33,739 bases of DNA from Tannerellaceae bacterium (GTDB taxonomy: Bacteria > Bacteroidota > Bacteroidia > Bacteroidales > Tannerellaceae), in the NCBI GenBank assembly GCA_031285925.1, contig JAITVG010000216.1:1-33739 (forward strand), read 5' to 3'. Every line of letters begins with the position of its first letter. The first letter of the stretch is position 1. A program made the translations under genes and the position numbers. The notes under the pieces are model-generated. The model made no database searches and was not told where the DNA came from. It saw only the letters and a list, made by a program, of their open reading frames with translations. Of this stretch, positions 17,453-26,307 are shown piece after piece.

Positions 17453-17519
17453 CTGCATTATTCATACTGAACAAATTAGCGAACGCAACTCGCTAATTTG
17501 TTCAGTATGAATAATGCAG
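17453..17519. repeat. Perfect 30-bp inverted repeat with 7-nt loop; shares sequence with the 8033-8252 element
   Basis: CTGCATTATTCATACTGAACAAATTAGCGA - ACGCAAC - TCGCTAATTTGTTCAGTATGAATAATGCAG. Confidence 0.93.
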
Positions 17520-17545
17520 ATTAGTTAATTGAAAAGAAGAATCAA

Positions 17546-18412
17546 CTATGGTAATGTAATAACTATAACCCCGTCGTTTCCTGTATTATTCCAGCCGCCA
17601 ACTCCATCTACATAGTAATAAGGAGCAAACTGATATTGCTTGTCTCCTACTTTTTTGTTGTTGGAAACACTTAGATCCGACGATAAATCTGCCGGATAAT
17701 ACACTTTAACAGGATTAGCGGCATTTGCCTGATAATTCAATCCTATTGAATATGTTTTGAATCGAATTTGACCACCGGATGTTTCCCAAAATTCAACATG
17801 TCCGGGCCCGCTGGTCCCATCCAGCCAATCAGCCCATTCACCGTCGTCATTTGCAAGACCTTCTTTATAAGGTGCTACAAGGCGATAACGTTCCAGTCCA
17901 ACAGCTTTTTCTATTGTAACTTCATATTCAAAGCCTGCAAGCGCCCAATTATCGGCAAATTTTCCTATTCCCAAATATTCCCATTCAATCCCGGTGAATG
18001 TTGTTGCCGCAGAAGTCATAGTCTTGTCACTACCTACTGCTACTACAGTAATTGTATAATTACCAAACAGGCCTGTCAATATCAAATCAGTGATAGATTC
18101 ACCGGAGATTTCGTTGATTTTTGTACCAGTTGAAACAACATGAGCCATATAGGCATCTTCGCTCATCGAACTCATCTCTGCAGTTTTTTCGGCCAGGTAA
18201 TAGGCTTCCCCGGTTTTACTGTTGGCTGCAACTCTGATTCTTGTGTCATTATCGGAACTATACCCTTCACCGGGTGTATATTGATAGATCGTAACAACAG
18301 GGCCGGGATCATTTCCCACAATCGTTCCTTCTTCTTCCGAACAGGAGACCATGGCAACAGTAGCGATGAACGCTATAAATAACTGATAAGTATACTTTTT
18401 CATATTCTTCAT
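17546..18412 (-). CDS. SusE/F-position surface lipoprotein of unknown function
   Basis: Lipobox AMVSCSEEE; immediately downstream of a SusD homologue. Start at 18412 or 18403; the listed 18439 overlaps the susD-like gene. Confidence 0.7.
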   Translation of the reverse strand: MKNMKKYTYQLFIAFIATVAMVSCSEEEGTIVGNDPGPVVTIYQYTPGEGYSSDNDTRIRVAANSKTGEAYYLAEKTAEMSSMSEDAYMAHVVSTGTKINEISGESITDLILTGLFGNYTITVVAVGSDKTMTSAATTFTGIEWEYLGIGKFADNWALAGFEYEVTIEKAVGLERYRLVAPYKEGLANDDGEWADWLDGTSGPGHVEFWETSGGQIRFKTYSIGLNYQANAANPVKVYYPADLSSDLSVSNNKKVGDKQYQFAPYYYVDGVGGWNNTGNDGVIVITLP

Positions 18413-18432
18413 CTTATTGTATATTAATTCCA

Positions 18433-20109
18433 TCACCAACTGTGTTCTTCAGAATCTGAAGTCGGTTTGGTGGGTGCAGGATTATTTGTACATGCATTAT
18501 TGTAGTTGGTTTCCGTTTGAACAATACACCAGTTCATCCAGTCGGGAGGAGTGATTGTATTCCAACGGTTGGTTTCCAAGTGATTCGTATTTGCATAGTT
18601 ACGTATGATACCTTTATTGAGGCGCTTGATATCGAAGGTGGCAAAACCTTCTCCCCAAAGTTCAACACGGCGTTGCCACCATACTTCGTTTTGGAAAGTT
18701 GAAGTCGTTGTATTTCCATACGCTTCGTTATGAGTACCGTATGAGTAAGAAGCATCGCGAGTTGTGGCAAAAGCCGTCAACAGTGCAATGCCTTCAGCTT
18801 CATTTAGCATGCCGGCAGCTTCAGCTTCAATCAGATACATTTCTTCAACACGCATCAGCGGAACTGCTACAACGAAGCCAACGTACTGGTTGTTGTGGCC
18901 TGTTTCACCTCCTGCCGCACGAAATTTTAACGAAAGACCACCAACAGCACCATAGTAGCCATTGTATCCTGTCTGAAATACCCACTCCGGATAGTTTGAA
19001 TAAGCCTTTAAGCCTTCTATAATTTCACCTTCGGTGCTCAATTCATCCAATTTGAAATCAACAAAACAATTTTTGCGGAAGTCTGTTGCAGGGATTGTTT
19101 CGTACAAATGGCGGTCAATAAGTTGTTGTTGTCCATAATTGGATGCATAGCCACAACCCGATTCATCAGGATTGATCTCAAGGATCATGTGAGAGCCCCA
19201 AGAAGAGTCGGCATCATTTTCCAGTATATTGGGGTCGTCTGATTTATAGGTCAAACCAAACATCCAGGAAGCATTGGGGGTATTAAACCCTGTTTCACGA
19301 CTGGTGTATTCAGCTCCTGTCATAATAGAGTAACCGGTTTGAGCCAATTTGGCATATTTTTGTGCATTTGCCCAATCTTCCATAACCAGATAAGCCCGAG
19401 CTTTCAATCCATATACTACCGACAAATCGGGGGTATATTTGTCCGGACGTTTATAACCGGCCAAATACTCTTCGGCCTTGTTCAGGTCGGATATGATGAA
19501 ATCCCACATTACTTCGTTGGTCGCACGGGGATTATTTGTCAAATCGGCCAAAGGGGTTTGCTCGGTTATGATAGGTACGGTTTCCGAAGCTTTATCGAGT
19601 GCGTATGTTTTTGGAGCAAACATACGAGCTTGATCCATATAGAACATTGCGCGCATGGCATAAGCAATTCCCGCACCGGTTATTTTATCTTCCTCCGGAG
19701 TTGCGCCGGCTAAAGATATAACGGTATTACAGTTTTTTATCCAACCGTAATAATATGTCCAAGGATACTGGCTTACGGCATACTGAGGGCCAAGACCCAC
19801 ACCGCTGGCATACCAAGTGGTATACCAGGATCCGGAATAACCTAATGCTATATCCTGCCCCATCACATCACGTTTTAAGAAGAATGATGGATAGCCATAG
19901 TCATAAGGAGTAGTACTTGTACCACTATACGTAAATTTACCGGCCAATGTAGAAGTCACAGCGTTTACAAAGTTCTCGTATGCGTTCGGGGCGTTAGCCG
20001 CCTGGTCTGCTGTTACGGTACTTTCGGACGGGAGAACTTCCTGCATGCAACTTGTTGTAACGGAAAGCCCGAATACAACAACCAATAATGATAAAAATAT
20101 TTTTTTCAT
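18433..20109 (-). CDS. SusD/RagB family nutrient-uptake lipoprotein
   Basis: Lipobox TTSCMQE; GAGIAYAMRAMFYMDQARMFAP SusD motif; RVEEMYLIEAEA; WWQRRVELWGEGF. Confidence 0.93.
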   Translation of the reverse strand: MKKIFLSLLVVVFGLSVTTSCMQEVLPSESTVTADQAANAPNAYENFVNAVTSTLAGKFTYSGTSTTPYDYGYPSFFLKRDVMGQDIALGYSGSWYTTWYASGVGLGPQYAVSQYPWTYYYGWIKNCNTVISLAGATPEEDKITGAGIAYAMRAMFYMDQARMFAPKTYALDKASETVPIITEQTPLADLTNNPRATNEVMWDFIISDLNKAEEYLAGYKRPDKYTPDLSVVYGLKARAYLVMEDWANAQKYAKLAQTGYSIMTGAEYTSRETGFNTPNASWMFGLTYKSDDPNILENDADSSWGSHMILEINPDESGCGYASNYGQQQLIDRHLYETIPATDFRKNCFVDFKLDELSTEGEIIEGLKAYSNYPEWVFQTGYNGYYGAVGGLSLKFRAAGGETGHNNQYVGFVVAVPLMRVEEMYLIEAEAAGMLNEAEGIALLTAFATTRDASYSYGTHNEAYGNTTTSTFQNEVWWQRRVELWGEGFATFDIKRLNKGIIRNYANTNHLETNRWNTITPPDWMNWCIVQTETNYNNACTNNPAPTKPTSDSEEHSW

Positions 20110-20132
20110 GATGAATATTTCCTTATATTAAT

Positions 20133-23100
20133 TTAGAATGTTAACTGAATACCACCAGAGATATTACGCACAGGGGAATATACGGCAACCGTTGTATTCC
20201 CATCGTAAGAATAGCGAGGGTCTAAACCTTTGCGAGCCGACCAGAAACCCAAGTTTTCACCGGCGGCATATATGCGAATCTTGTCAACAGAGATATTCCG
20301 AAGAAGTCTTTCCGGTATAGTGTATCCTACGGTAAATGACTGGAAGTTCAGGTAACTGGCACTGACCAGAAAACGGTCTGAAGCAGCAGCACTGTATTGA
20401 TCTGCAAACTGCCAACGAGGCATGTTGCTCGATGTATTGTTGGGGCTCCATGATTTTATATAATCTTTATGGAAAGTAGAACCGGCACCTCCGGTCGTTT
20501 CCAGTGGCGATATTAACGAACGGTAGCGGTAATCGTAAGTCTTACCGCCTAACTGATAATCGAACATAATCGTTGCGTCAAAACCGTATGCCGTAAGTGT
20601 GGTGCCGAAACCACCAAAAAGATCGGGAAGAGTCGGAGATAGTTTATATTTCGACGCCTGATTGAAATTGGTCGTTGTGCTTGAATATTGCGTACCAGGC
20701 ACATTGGTCGCCCCATTTAGTGTTTCATCTACCCAATACGTAGCCATACCTTTATCATTAACACCGGCATATTTTGCCATGAATGGAGTGTAAAGCGAGC
20801 CGCCGACTTCAAACCAGTTCTGATATGTCGCTGCATCGTTCGACTCGGTAAATCCTCCATTATCGGCAATCTTTGCTTCGGGAAGACTAAGAATCTTGGT
20901 TTTGTTGTGCGACAGGTTCATTGATACACTCCAATCAATATCTCTCGTCCGAATAATCGAACCGGCCAATACCAATTCGACACCGGTATTACGGATGTCT
21001 CCCATATTCCCATAATATCCACGCGAACCGGCCGATTCCGGAATCGACAGCCAGAATAGCAGATCGGTTGTCGTTTTGTTGTAAATGTCTACATTACCGG
21101 TAAGGCGTCCTTCCCAAAAACCAAATTCAATCCCTGCGTTGAAGTTTGTGGTCGTTTCCCAAGTTATCTCGGGGTTTCCCATACGGTAGAACGAAGGCGA
21201 CATGGCGGTGTCGGAAGCCTTCGACAAGGAATACAGATCTGTGTACGCAAAACTATGGATGTTGTCGTTGCCTTGCTGTCCAATGGATAACTTGAGTTTC
21301 AACATGTCGATCCAATTGTAATCATCCATGAATGTTTCCTTATTCATTAGCCATGCGCCACCAACAGACCAAAAGTTTCCCCAGCGATTTTCTTTTGCAA
21401 AATATGAAGTTGCGTCCCGACGGAAAGATGCAGAAGCGTAGTACTTTTCATCGTAATCATATTGAGCGCTGGCAAAAAAGCCTTCCACATTGTATTTTGT
21501 TGTATATGACCTAGAGTCAGTCTTATTCGCAAAAGCATCGATATCTTTGATATCCGGAGAAAATCCGCCTTGTGCCGTGGCTGACAAGTACCTGATATTC
21601 GACTTGTAGTATTCGTGTCCCAACATGGCAGTAACACTGTGCAGACCAAAATCTTGCAGGTAAGTCATTGTCTGAACATGGTTAGTTCTCAATACTGACG
21701 TAGAACCTTTTGTAATTTCGCCGTTCACACCGACTTTTGGCCCATAGAATGGATTCTGATAGTTGGACGTATTAGTCTGCCCCAAAATGATGGCACTCGC
21801 TGCACTGAATTTCAGAAAGCTGGTCAGATTAGCATCAGCCATGAATATACCTGTCAACTGATCGTCCATAGTGCTTACTTCGTTGTAGCGGTTTGAGCCG
21901 AGTGGGTTACCTGTTTGCAGGAAAGCACGAGGAACACCATAATTTGTAGATGCCACCCCGTAATCATAAGCATCATTGCCATATTGGTCTTTCTTGATTA
22001 CTACATTGCCGGATGGATCCACTACACGTACATATACCGGATAAATTGGAGCAATCATAGTGGTGTAGTACATTAGGTTGGTTGATCCCAATGAAGTATC
22101 CATATTCGGGTTAGACATCCGTTCTGAATGTATATAAGCGGCATTAGCAGTAATTTTCAGCCAATCCTTCATCTGATAATCAGCCTTTAAGCGGGCGTTT
22201 ATACGTTCATAGCCGGAATATTCAATAATACCGTCTTCGTTCAGATATCCAAGGCTGGCGTAGAATGAAGAGCGGTCGGTAGCTCCATTGACGCTTAAAT
22301 TATATTCCTGGCGCAATGCACTCTTATAGGCCATGTCCGTCCAGTTATCCGGTTGCATGTAATACTCTGTTCCGTTATACGTATATTTACGACCCAGTGT
22401 CGCTTTCGGATTCAATTTTCCATCTGCACCGATCAGCAACTGCTCATCAGGTACAGTGTACACATTGTAACCCAAATCGGAAATCATTCTGTTGTTTGCC
22501 CAAGTGTTGGCAGTTGAAGCATTATTTCCTTGCCCGTAGAACGAATAGTTATACAATTGAGCATAATAGGCTTCATAGTATTGCCCCGGATCTGTGATAA
22601 CATCATAATCTTGGACTCCACGTGTATTAGTCCCCCATTTCATATCTACATTTACAACAGCTTTCCCGGCGTTTCCCTTTTTAGTCGTAATAATAATAAC
22701 ACCGGCAGCACCACGGGCTCCATAAAGGGCTGCCGAAGCAGCATCTTTCAAAACAGATATGGATTCGATGTCATTTTGTGGAATGTTAGACAGGCTGGCA
22801 GCAAAAGGTGCACCGTCTACAATAATCAGTGGAGAGGTGCCGGCATACATGGACGCAATACCACGTATATTGATATTCCCGCCTCCTACGCCAGGTTCTC
22901 CGGATCCGCCACGTAATTGCAAGCCGGGTACAGAACCAACTAAAGCATCAGTAACGTTTGTCGTTACACGTTTGGACAATTCATCCGCATTAACTACTGC
23001 AGCCGATCCTGTGAAAGCGGATTTCTTTGCGGTACCATAGGCCACCACTACCACTTCCTCCAGCACTTCCGTGTCGGGGTTCATGGTTACTCTCACATTC

Positions 23101-23366
23101 GGTGCGACGGCTACTTCCTGCGTCTGCATACCGATATAAGAAATCACTAAAACCTTTGCACTCGCGGGGAGATTGCCGATGGTAAACTCACCGTCCATGT
23201 CGGTTACCGTACCCGTTGTTGTTCCTTGCACAGCAACGGAGGCGCCGATAACAGGTTCTCCATCTTCCGCCGAAACTACCACACCTGTCACCTGCGTAGT
23301 TTGAGCGCTAACCAAACCTATGCTCGCACACAAGCATAGTAACAAAAAAGATAACTTTTTCATCAT
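20133..23366 (-). CDS. SusC/RagA family TonB-dependent outer membrane receptor
   Basis: Signal peptide, carboxypeptidase-regulatory-like domain (VTGVVVSAEDGEPVIGASVAVQGTTTGTVTDMDGEF), plug ISVLKDAASAALYGARGAAGVIIITTKKG, C-terminal GGIQLTF. Confidence 0.96.
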   Translation of the reverse strand: MMKKLSFLLLCLCASIGLVSAQTTQVTGVVVSAEDGEPVIGASVAVQGTTTGTVTDMDGEFTIGNLPASAKVLVISYIGMQTQEVAVAPNVRVTMNPDTEVLEEVVVVAYGTAKKSAFTGSAAVVNADELSKRVTTNVTDALVGSVPGLQLRGGSGEPGVGGGNINIRGIASMYAGTSPLIIVDGAPFAASLSNIPQNDIESISVLKDAASAALYGARGAAGVIIITTKKGNAGKAVVNVDMKWGTNTRGVQDYDVITDPGQYYEAYYAQLYNYSFYGQGNNASTANTWANNRMISDLGYNVYTVPDEQLLIGADGKLNPKATLGRKYTYNGTEYYMQPDNWTDMAYKSALRQEYNLSVNGATDRSSFYASLGYLNEDGIIEYSGYERINARLKADYQMKDWLKITANAAYIHSERMSNPNMDTSLGSTNLMYYTTMIAPIYPVYVRVVDPSGNVVIKKDQYGNDAYDYGVASTNYGVPRAFLQTGNPLGSNRYNEVSTMDDQLTGIFMADANLTSFLKFSAASAIILGQTNTSNYQNPFYGPKVGVNGEITKGSTSVLRTNHVQTMTYLQDFGLHSVTAMLGHEYYKSNIRYLSATAQGGFSPDIKDIDAFANKTDSRSYTTKYNVEGFFASAQYDYDEKYYASASFRRDATSYFAKENRWGNFWSVGGAWLMNKETFMDDYNWIDMLKLKLSIGQQGNDNIHSFAYTDLYSLSKASDTAMSPSFYRMGNPEITWETTTNFNAGIEFGFWEGRLTGNVDIYNKTTTDLLFWLSIPESAGSRGYYGNMGDIRNTGVELVLAGSIIRTRDIDWSVSMNLSHNKTKILSLPEAKIADNGGFTESNDAATYQNWFEVGGSLYTPFMAKYAGVNDKGMATYWVDETLNGATNVPGTQYSSTTTNFNQASKYKLSPTLPDLFGGFGTTLTAYGFDATIMFDYQLGGKTYDYRYRSLISPLETTGGAGSTFHKDYIKSWSPNNTSSNMPRWQFADQYSAAASDRFLVSASYLNFQSFTVGYTIPERLLRNISVDKIRIYAAGENLGFWSARKGLDPRYSYDGNTTVAVYSPVRNISGGIQLTF

Positions 23367-23404
23367 AAATACACTCTTTTAATTAATACTTCACTATCTG
23401 TGTG

Positions 23405-23412
23405 CAAATATA
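23405..23412 (-). promoter_or_regulatory. -7 box TATATTTG (minus strand) of the susC-like operon
   Basis: CAAATATA on the plus strand about 40 bp upstream of ATG 23366. Confidence 0.6.
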
Positions 23413-23615
23413 TAATAAAATATAATAGAATGAATAAAAAAGTAATTTTAATACACTTTTTCTAATACACTTTCGCTGTCCCGATTGTGATCTTCGCAAG
23501 CACGGAGAAACCTCTCTCACGCGCGCGTATATATTATTGTCATCGAAGTACCCGAAGTCTTTCCGAAGGGAGCTATTCCTGCATAACCGGCATACCGGCA
23601 CGGATCAGTGATGCG

Positions 23616-23691
23616 GTATAGGTACTACGAGCGCGTACTACCTATACTACGGCGTCGTTGTATAGGTAGTACGCGCTCGTACTATATATAG
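23616..23691. repeat. Double palindrome: two 32-bp quasi-palindromes in inverted orientation
   Basis: 22-bp perfect inverted repeat TACGAGCGCGTACTACCTATAC (23626-23647) / GTATAGGTAGTACGCGCTCGTA (23660-23681), and each unit is itself quasi-palindromic. Confidence 0.9.
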
Positions 23692-23950
23692 AAACACTTT
23701 TTAACAACTCGTTAATGCGCTGTGCATTTGTATGTTAAGGTCATTTCTTCCTTAACCCTGCTGCGTTCGCTTCAGTTATCAATTATTCGCTTTTTTTGCC
23801 AAATCCGAAACGACACATAGTTATTCTTTGAAAATTTTTCCGGAAGCTGTTTTGAAGCAAAATCATGCGTATACGGGAATAAAAAGAGTGCCGAAAGCAT
23901 GAAACACGGGGATATATAGTATTTCGCCTGTGTTTGTGACTTAAATAATG

Positions 23951-23958
23951 TATATTTG
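23951..23958 (+). promoter_or_regulatory. -7 box TATATTTG upstream of the TlpA-like gene
   Basis: TAnnTTTG match 25 bp upstream of ATG 23983. Confidence 0.55.
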
Positions 23959-23982
23959 CATCGAAAAAACAAAAAAAGGAGA

Positions 23983-25137
23983 ATGAAACGAAAGGCATTG
24001 CAACTCTTAGCGATATGCGGAGTAATGATTTTTATAGCGACCGGCTGTTCAAAAAAGAATGAATTTACGGTTAGCGGAACTGTTTCCGGAGCCGACGGCC
24101 AGATGATGTATCTGGAAAATGTGGGAGTTTCTTCGGTTAAAACTCTCGACTCGGCCGGGTTGAGCGCCAACGGAGTTTTCAAATTTTCCGGGACGCGCCC
24201 CGAATCACCGGAGTTTTACCGGCTGCGTTTAAACAATCAGTTGATCAACTTTGCGATTGATTCCACAGAAACGGTTTCGCTGATAGCCGATGCGGGAAGT
24301 TTTGCCATCTCCTATTCGGTGGAAGGTTCCGAAAACAGCAAAGCGATCAAGCGGATCACCCTGGCGCAGCTCGACGCCAACCAGGCATTGAACAAGCTCC
24401 GCAAGGAACATGAAGGAAAGCAAATCGACGATGAAGAATATGCAAAAGGAGTGGATGATATTGCCCAAACGTATAAAAAAGTAGCCCTTGAATATATTTA
24501 TACGGCACCAATGTCTACGGCTGCTTATTTTGCCTTGTTCCAGCAAATAGACGGAATGTTGTTCTTTAACATATACGACCGGACGGATACCAGGGCTTTC
24601 GGAGCAGTGGCTACAAGTTACGACCACTATTATCCGAACACGGAGCGGGCGGTGCATTTACACAACCTGGCGCTTCAATCGTTGAAAGTGACACGTGCCC
24701 AGCGGGAAATAAATCTGGAAGACGTGAACGTGCAGGAAGTAAATTTCTTGGATATTTCCTTGCCCGATGTAAAAGGGAACGTGATAAAACTTTCCGACGT
24801 GGCACAGGGAAAAGTGGTTTTGGTGAACTTCACGGCTTATCAAACCGAATGGTCGCCGGCAATAAATCTGGAACTTGGCGAACTTTATACCAAATATCAC
24901 AACAAAGGTCTGGAAATATACCAGGTGTCGTTGGATGCGGACAGGCATTTATGGCAAAACAGGGCGATAAACCTGCCCTGGACGTGTGTCGTAGACCCCG
25001 AGTCCGTTTACTCGCAAATCGCGGGGCTGTATAATGTACGCCAACTTCCCGCATTATTTCTTTTAGACCGGAAAGGCAACCTGAAAAAGATTGAAGATAT
25101 TGCGAGTTTAGATGCGGAAATAAGCACATTGCTTTAA
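23983..25137 (+). CDS. TlpA-like lipoprotein with DUF4369 N-terminus and thioredoxin-fold C-terminus lacking CxxC
   Basis: Lipobox FIATGCSKK; FTVSGTVSGADGQMMYLEN (DUF4369-like); VVLVNFTAYQTEWSPAINLELGELY where WCxxC is expected. Confidence 0.8.
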   Translation: MKRKALQLLAICGVMIFIATGCSKKNEFTVSGTVSGADGQMMYLENVGVSSVKTLDSAGLSANGVFKFSGTRPESPEFYRLRLNNQLINFAIDSTETVSLIADAGSFAISYSVEGSENSKAIKRITLAQLDANQALNKLRKEHEGKQIDDEEYAKGVDDIAQTYKKVALEYIYTAPMSTAAYFALFQQIDGMLFFNIYDRTDTRAFGAVATSYDHYYPNTERAVHLHNLALQSLKVTRAQREINLEDVNVQEVNFLDISLPDVKGNVIKLSDVAQGKVVLVNFTAYQTEWSPAINLELGELYTKYHNKGLEIYQVSLDADRHLWQNRAINLPWTCVVDPESVYSQIAGLYNVRQLPALFLLDRKGNLKKIEDIASLDAEISTLL

Positions 25138-25159
25138 ATAAGAATAAATATCTATAAGA

Positions 25160-25197
25160 GGGTTCCGGCTTGAGATATAGCCGGGATTCTTTTTTTA
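25160..25197 (+). terminator. Terminator-like hairpin between the TlpA-like gene and greA
   Basis: GTTCCGGCTTGAGATATAGCCGGGATTCTTTTTTT. Confidence 0.7.
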
Positions 25198-25226
25198 TCA
25201 ATAAAAACGATATAGGAGGAACAAAA

Positions 25227-25697
25227 ATGGCTATTAGTTATATGACAGCGGAAGGCTACAACAACCTGTTGGCTGAAATGAACTATCTGGAAACAGTGAG
25301 ACGCCCCGAAATATCCGCGCAGATAGCGGAAGCGCGCGATAAGGGCGATTTGTCGGAAAATGCGGAATACGATGCCGCCAAAGAGGCGCAAGGCATTATG
25401 GAAGCGAAGTTGGCGCAATTGAAAGAATTGATAGCCAACGCCCGCCTGATAGACGAAACCCGTATCCGGACGGATGAGGTGCAGATATTGAACAAGGTTA
25501 AAATCAGGAACACAAAAAACAACATGGCGATGACCTACACCCTTGTGGCAGATCCGGAAGCGAATCTGAAAGAAGGAAAAATAGCGATCAGCACACCGAT
25601 AGCCCGGGGCTTGCTCGGCAAGAAAGTGGGCGATGTGGTAGATATAAAAGTGCCTTCCGGGATGATGACTTTTGAAATTATGGATATTTCCATCTAA
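25227..25697 (+). CDS. greA: Transcription elongation factor GreA
   Basis: MTAEGYNNLLAEM, EARDKGDLSENAEYDAAKEAQG, STPIARGLLGKKVGD; RBS TAGGAGGA. Start 25227, not 25170. Confidence 0.96.
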   Translation: MAISYMTAEGYNNLLAEMNYLETVRRPEISAQIAEARDKGDLSENAEYDAAKEAQGIMEAKLAQLKELIANARLIDETRIRTDEVQILNKVKIRNTKNNMAMTYTLVADPEANLKEGKIAISTPIARGLLGKKVGDVVDIKVPSGMMTFEIMDISI

Positions 25698-25712
25698 ATA
25701 AATACAGGAAAC

Positions 25713-26102
25713 ATGGCAACCATATTCAGTCGAATTATAGCAGGAGAGATTCCTTGTCACAAGATCGCAGAGAATGAAGAGTTTTTCGCTTTTCTCGACA
25801 TAAACCCGCTCGCTTCCGGGCACACTTTGGTTATCCCGAAAGAGGAAGTCGATTACCTTTTCGATATGGAAGACGATAAGCTGGGGAGGATGATGGCTTT
25901 CGCGAAAAAGATAGCCGCCGCGTTGTCCGCAACGATACCAAGCAAAAGGATAGCACTTTCCGTAATCGGTCTGGAAGTGCCCCATGCCCATATCCACTTG
26001 ATCCCGATCAACCAGGAGTCTGACGTTCAGGGAAGAAATAAAACAAGTCCTGCTCCGGAAGAATTATCCGATCTGGCTGCCCGAATACGGGAAAAATTCT
26101 AA
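25713..26102 (+). CDS. HIT family protein
   Basis: FSRIIAGEIPCHKIAE; HAHIHLIP histidine triad. Confidence 0.94.
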   Translation: MATIFSRIIAGEIPCHKIAENEEFFAFLDINPLASGHTLVIPKEEVDYLFDMEDDKLGRMMAFAKKIAAALSATIPSKRIALSVIGLEVPHAHIHLIPINQESDVQGRNKTSPAPEELSDLAARIREKF

Positions 26103-26130
26103 GAAATAGTTATTTTTTCAAAAACTTCTG

Positions 26131-26265
26131 TATATTTGTAGTCTGTAAGGATTTGTACAAAACAAATATGAATTGATATAAAAGACATTCATTAGTGGTT
26201 TTTACTCATAAATTTGTTAACCTTAGGAGAAAGGCCCCTCTGTGATAGAGCGGCCTTTCTTATTT
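26131..26265 (+). ncRNA. Candidate small RNA: -7 box TATATTTG (26131-26138) to terminator hairpin (26228-26260)
   Basis: Promoter-like box and hairpin AGAAAGGCCCCTCTGTGATAGAGCGGCCTTTCT lie between convergent genes, with no sizeable ORF between them. Confidence 0.4.
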
Positions 26266-26307
26266 AAACACACAATTACAAGAAACCGTTTCTTCCAAAC
26301 CACATTA

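Noticed and set aside
23383-23601. 72-aa minus-strand ORF upstream of susC
   Set aside because: Overlaps the promoter region, low complexity, no recognisable motif.
23772-24182. 136-aa minus-strand ORF overlapping the start of the TlpA-like gene
   Set aside because: Antisense to a well-supported lipoprotein gene; no domain signature.
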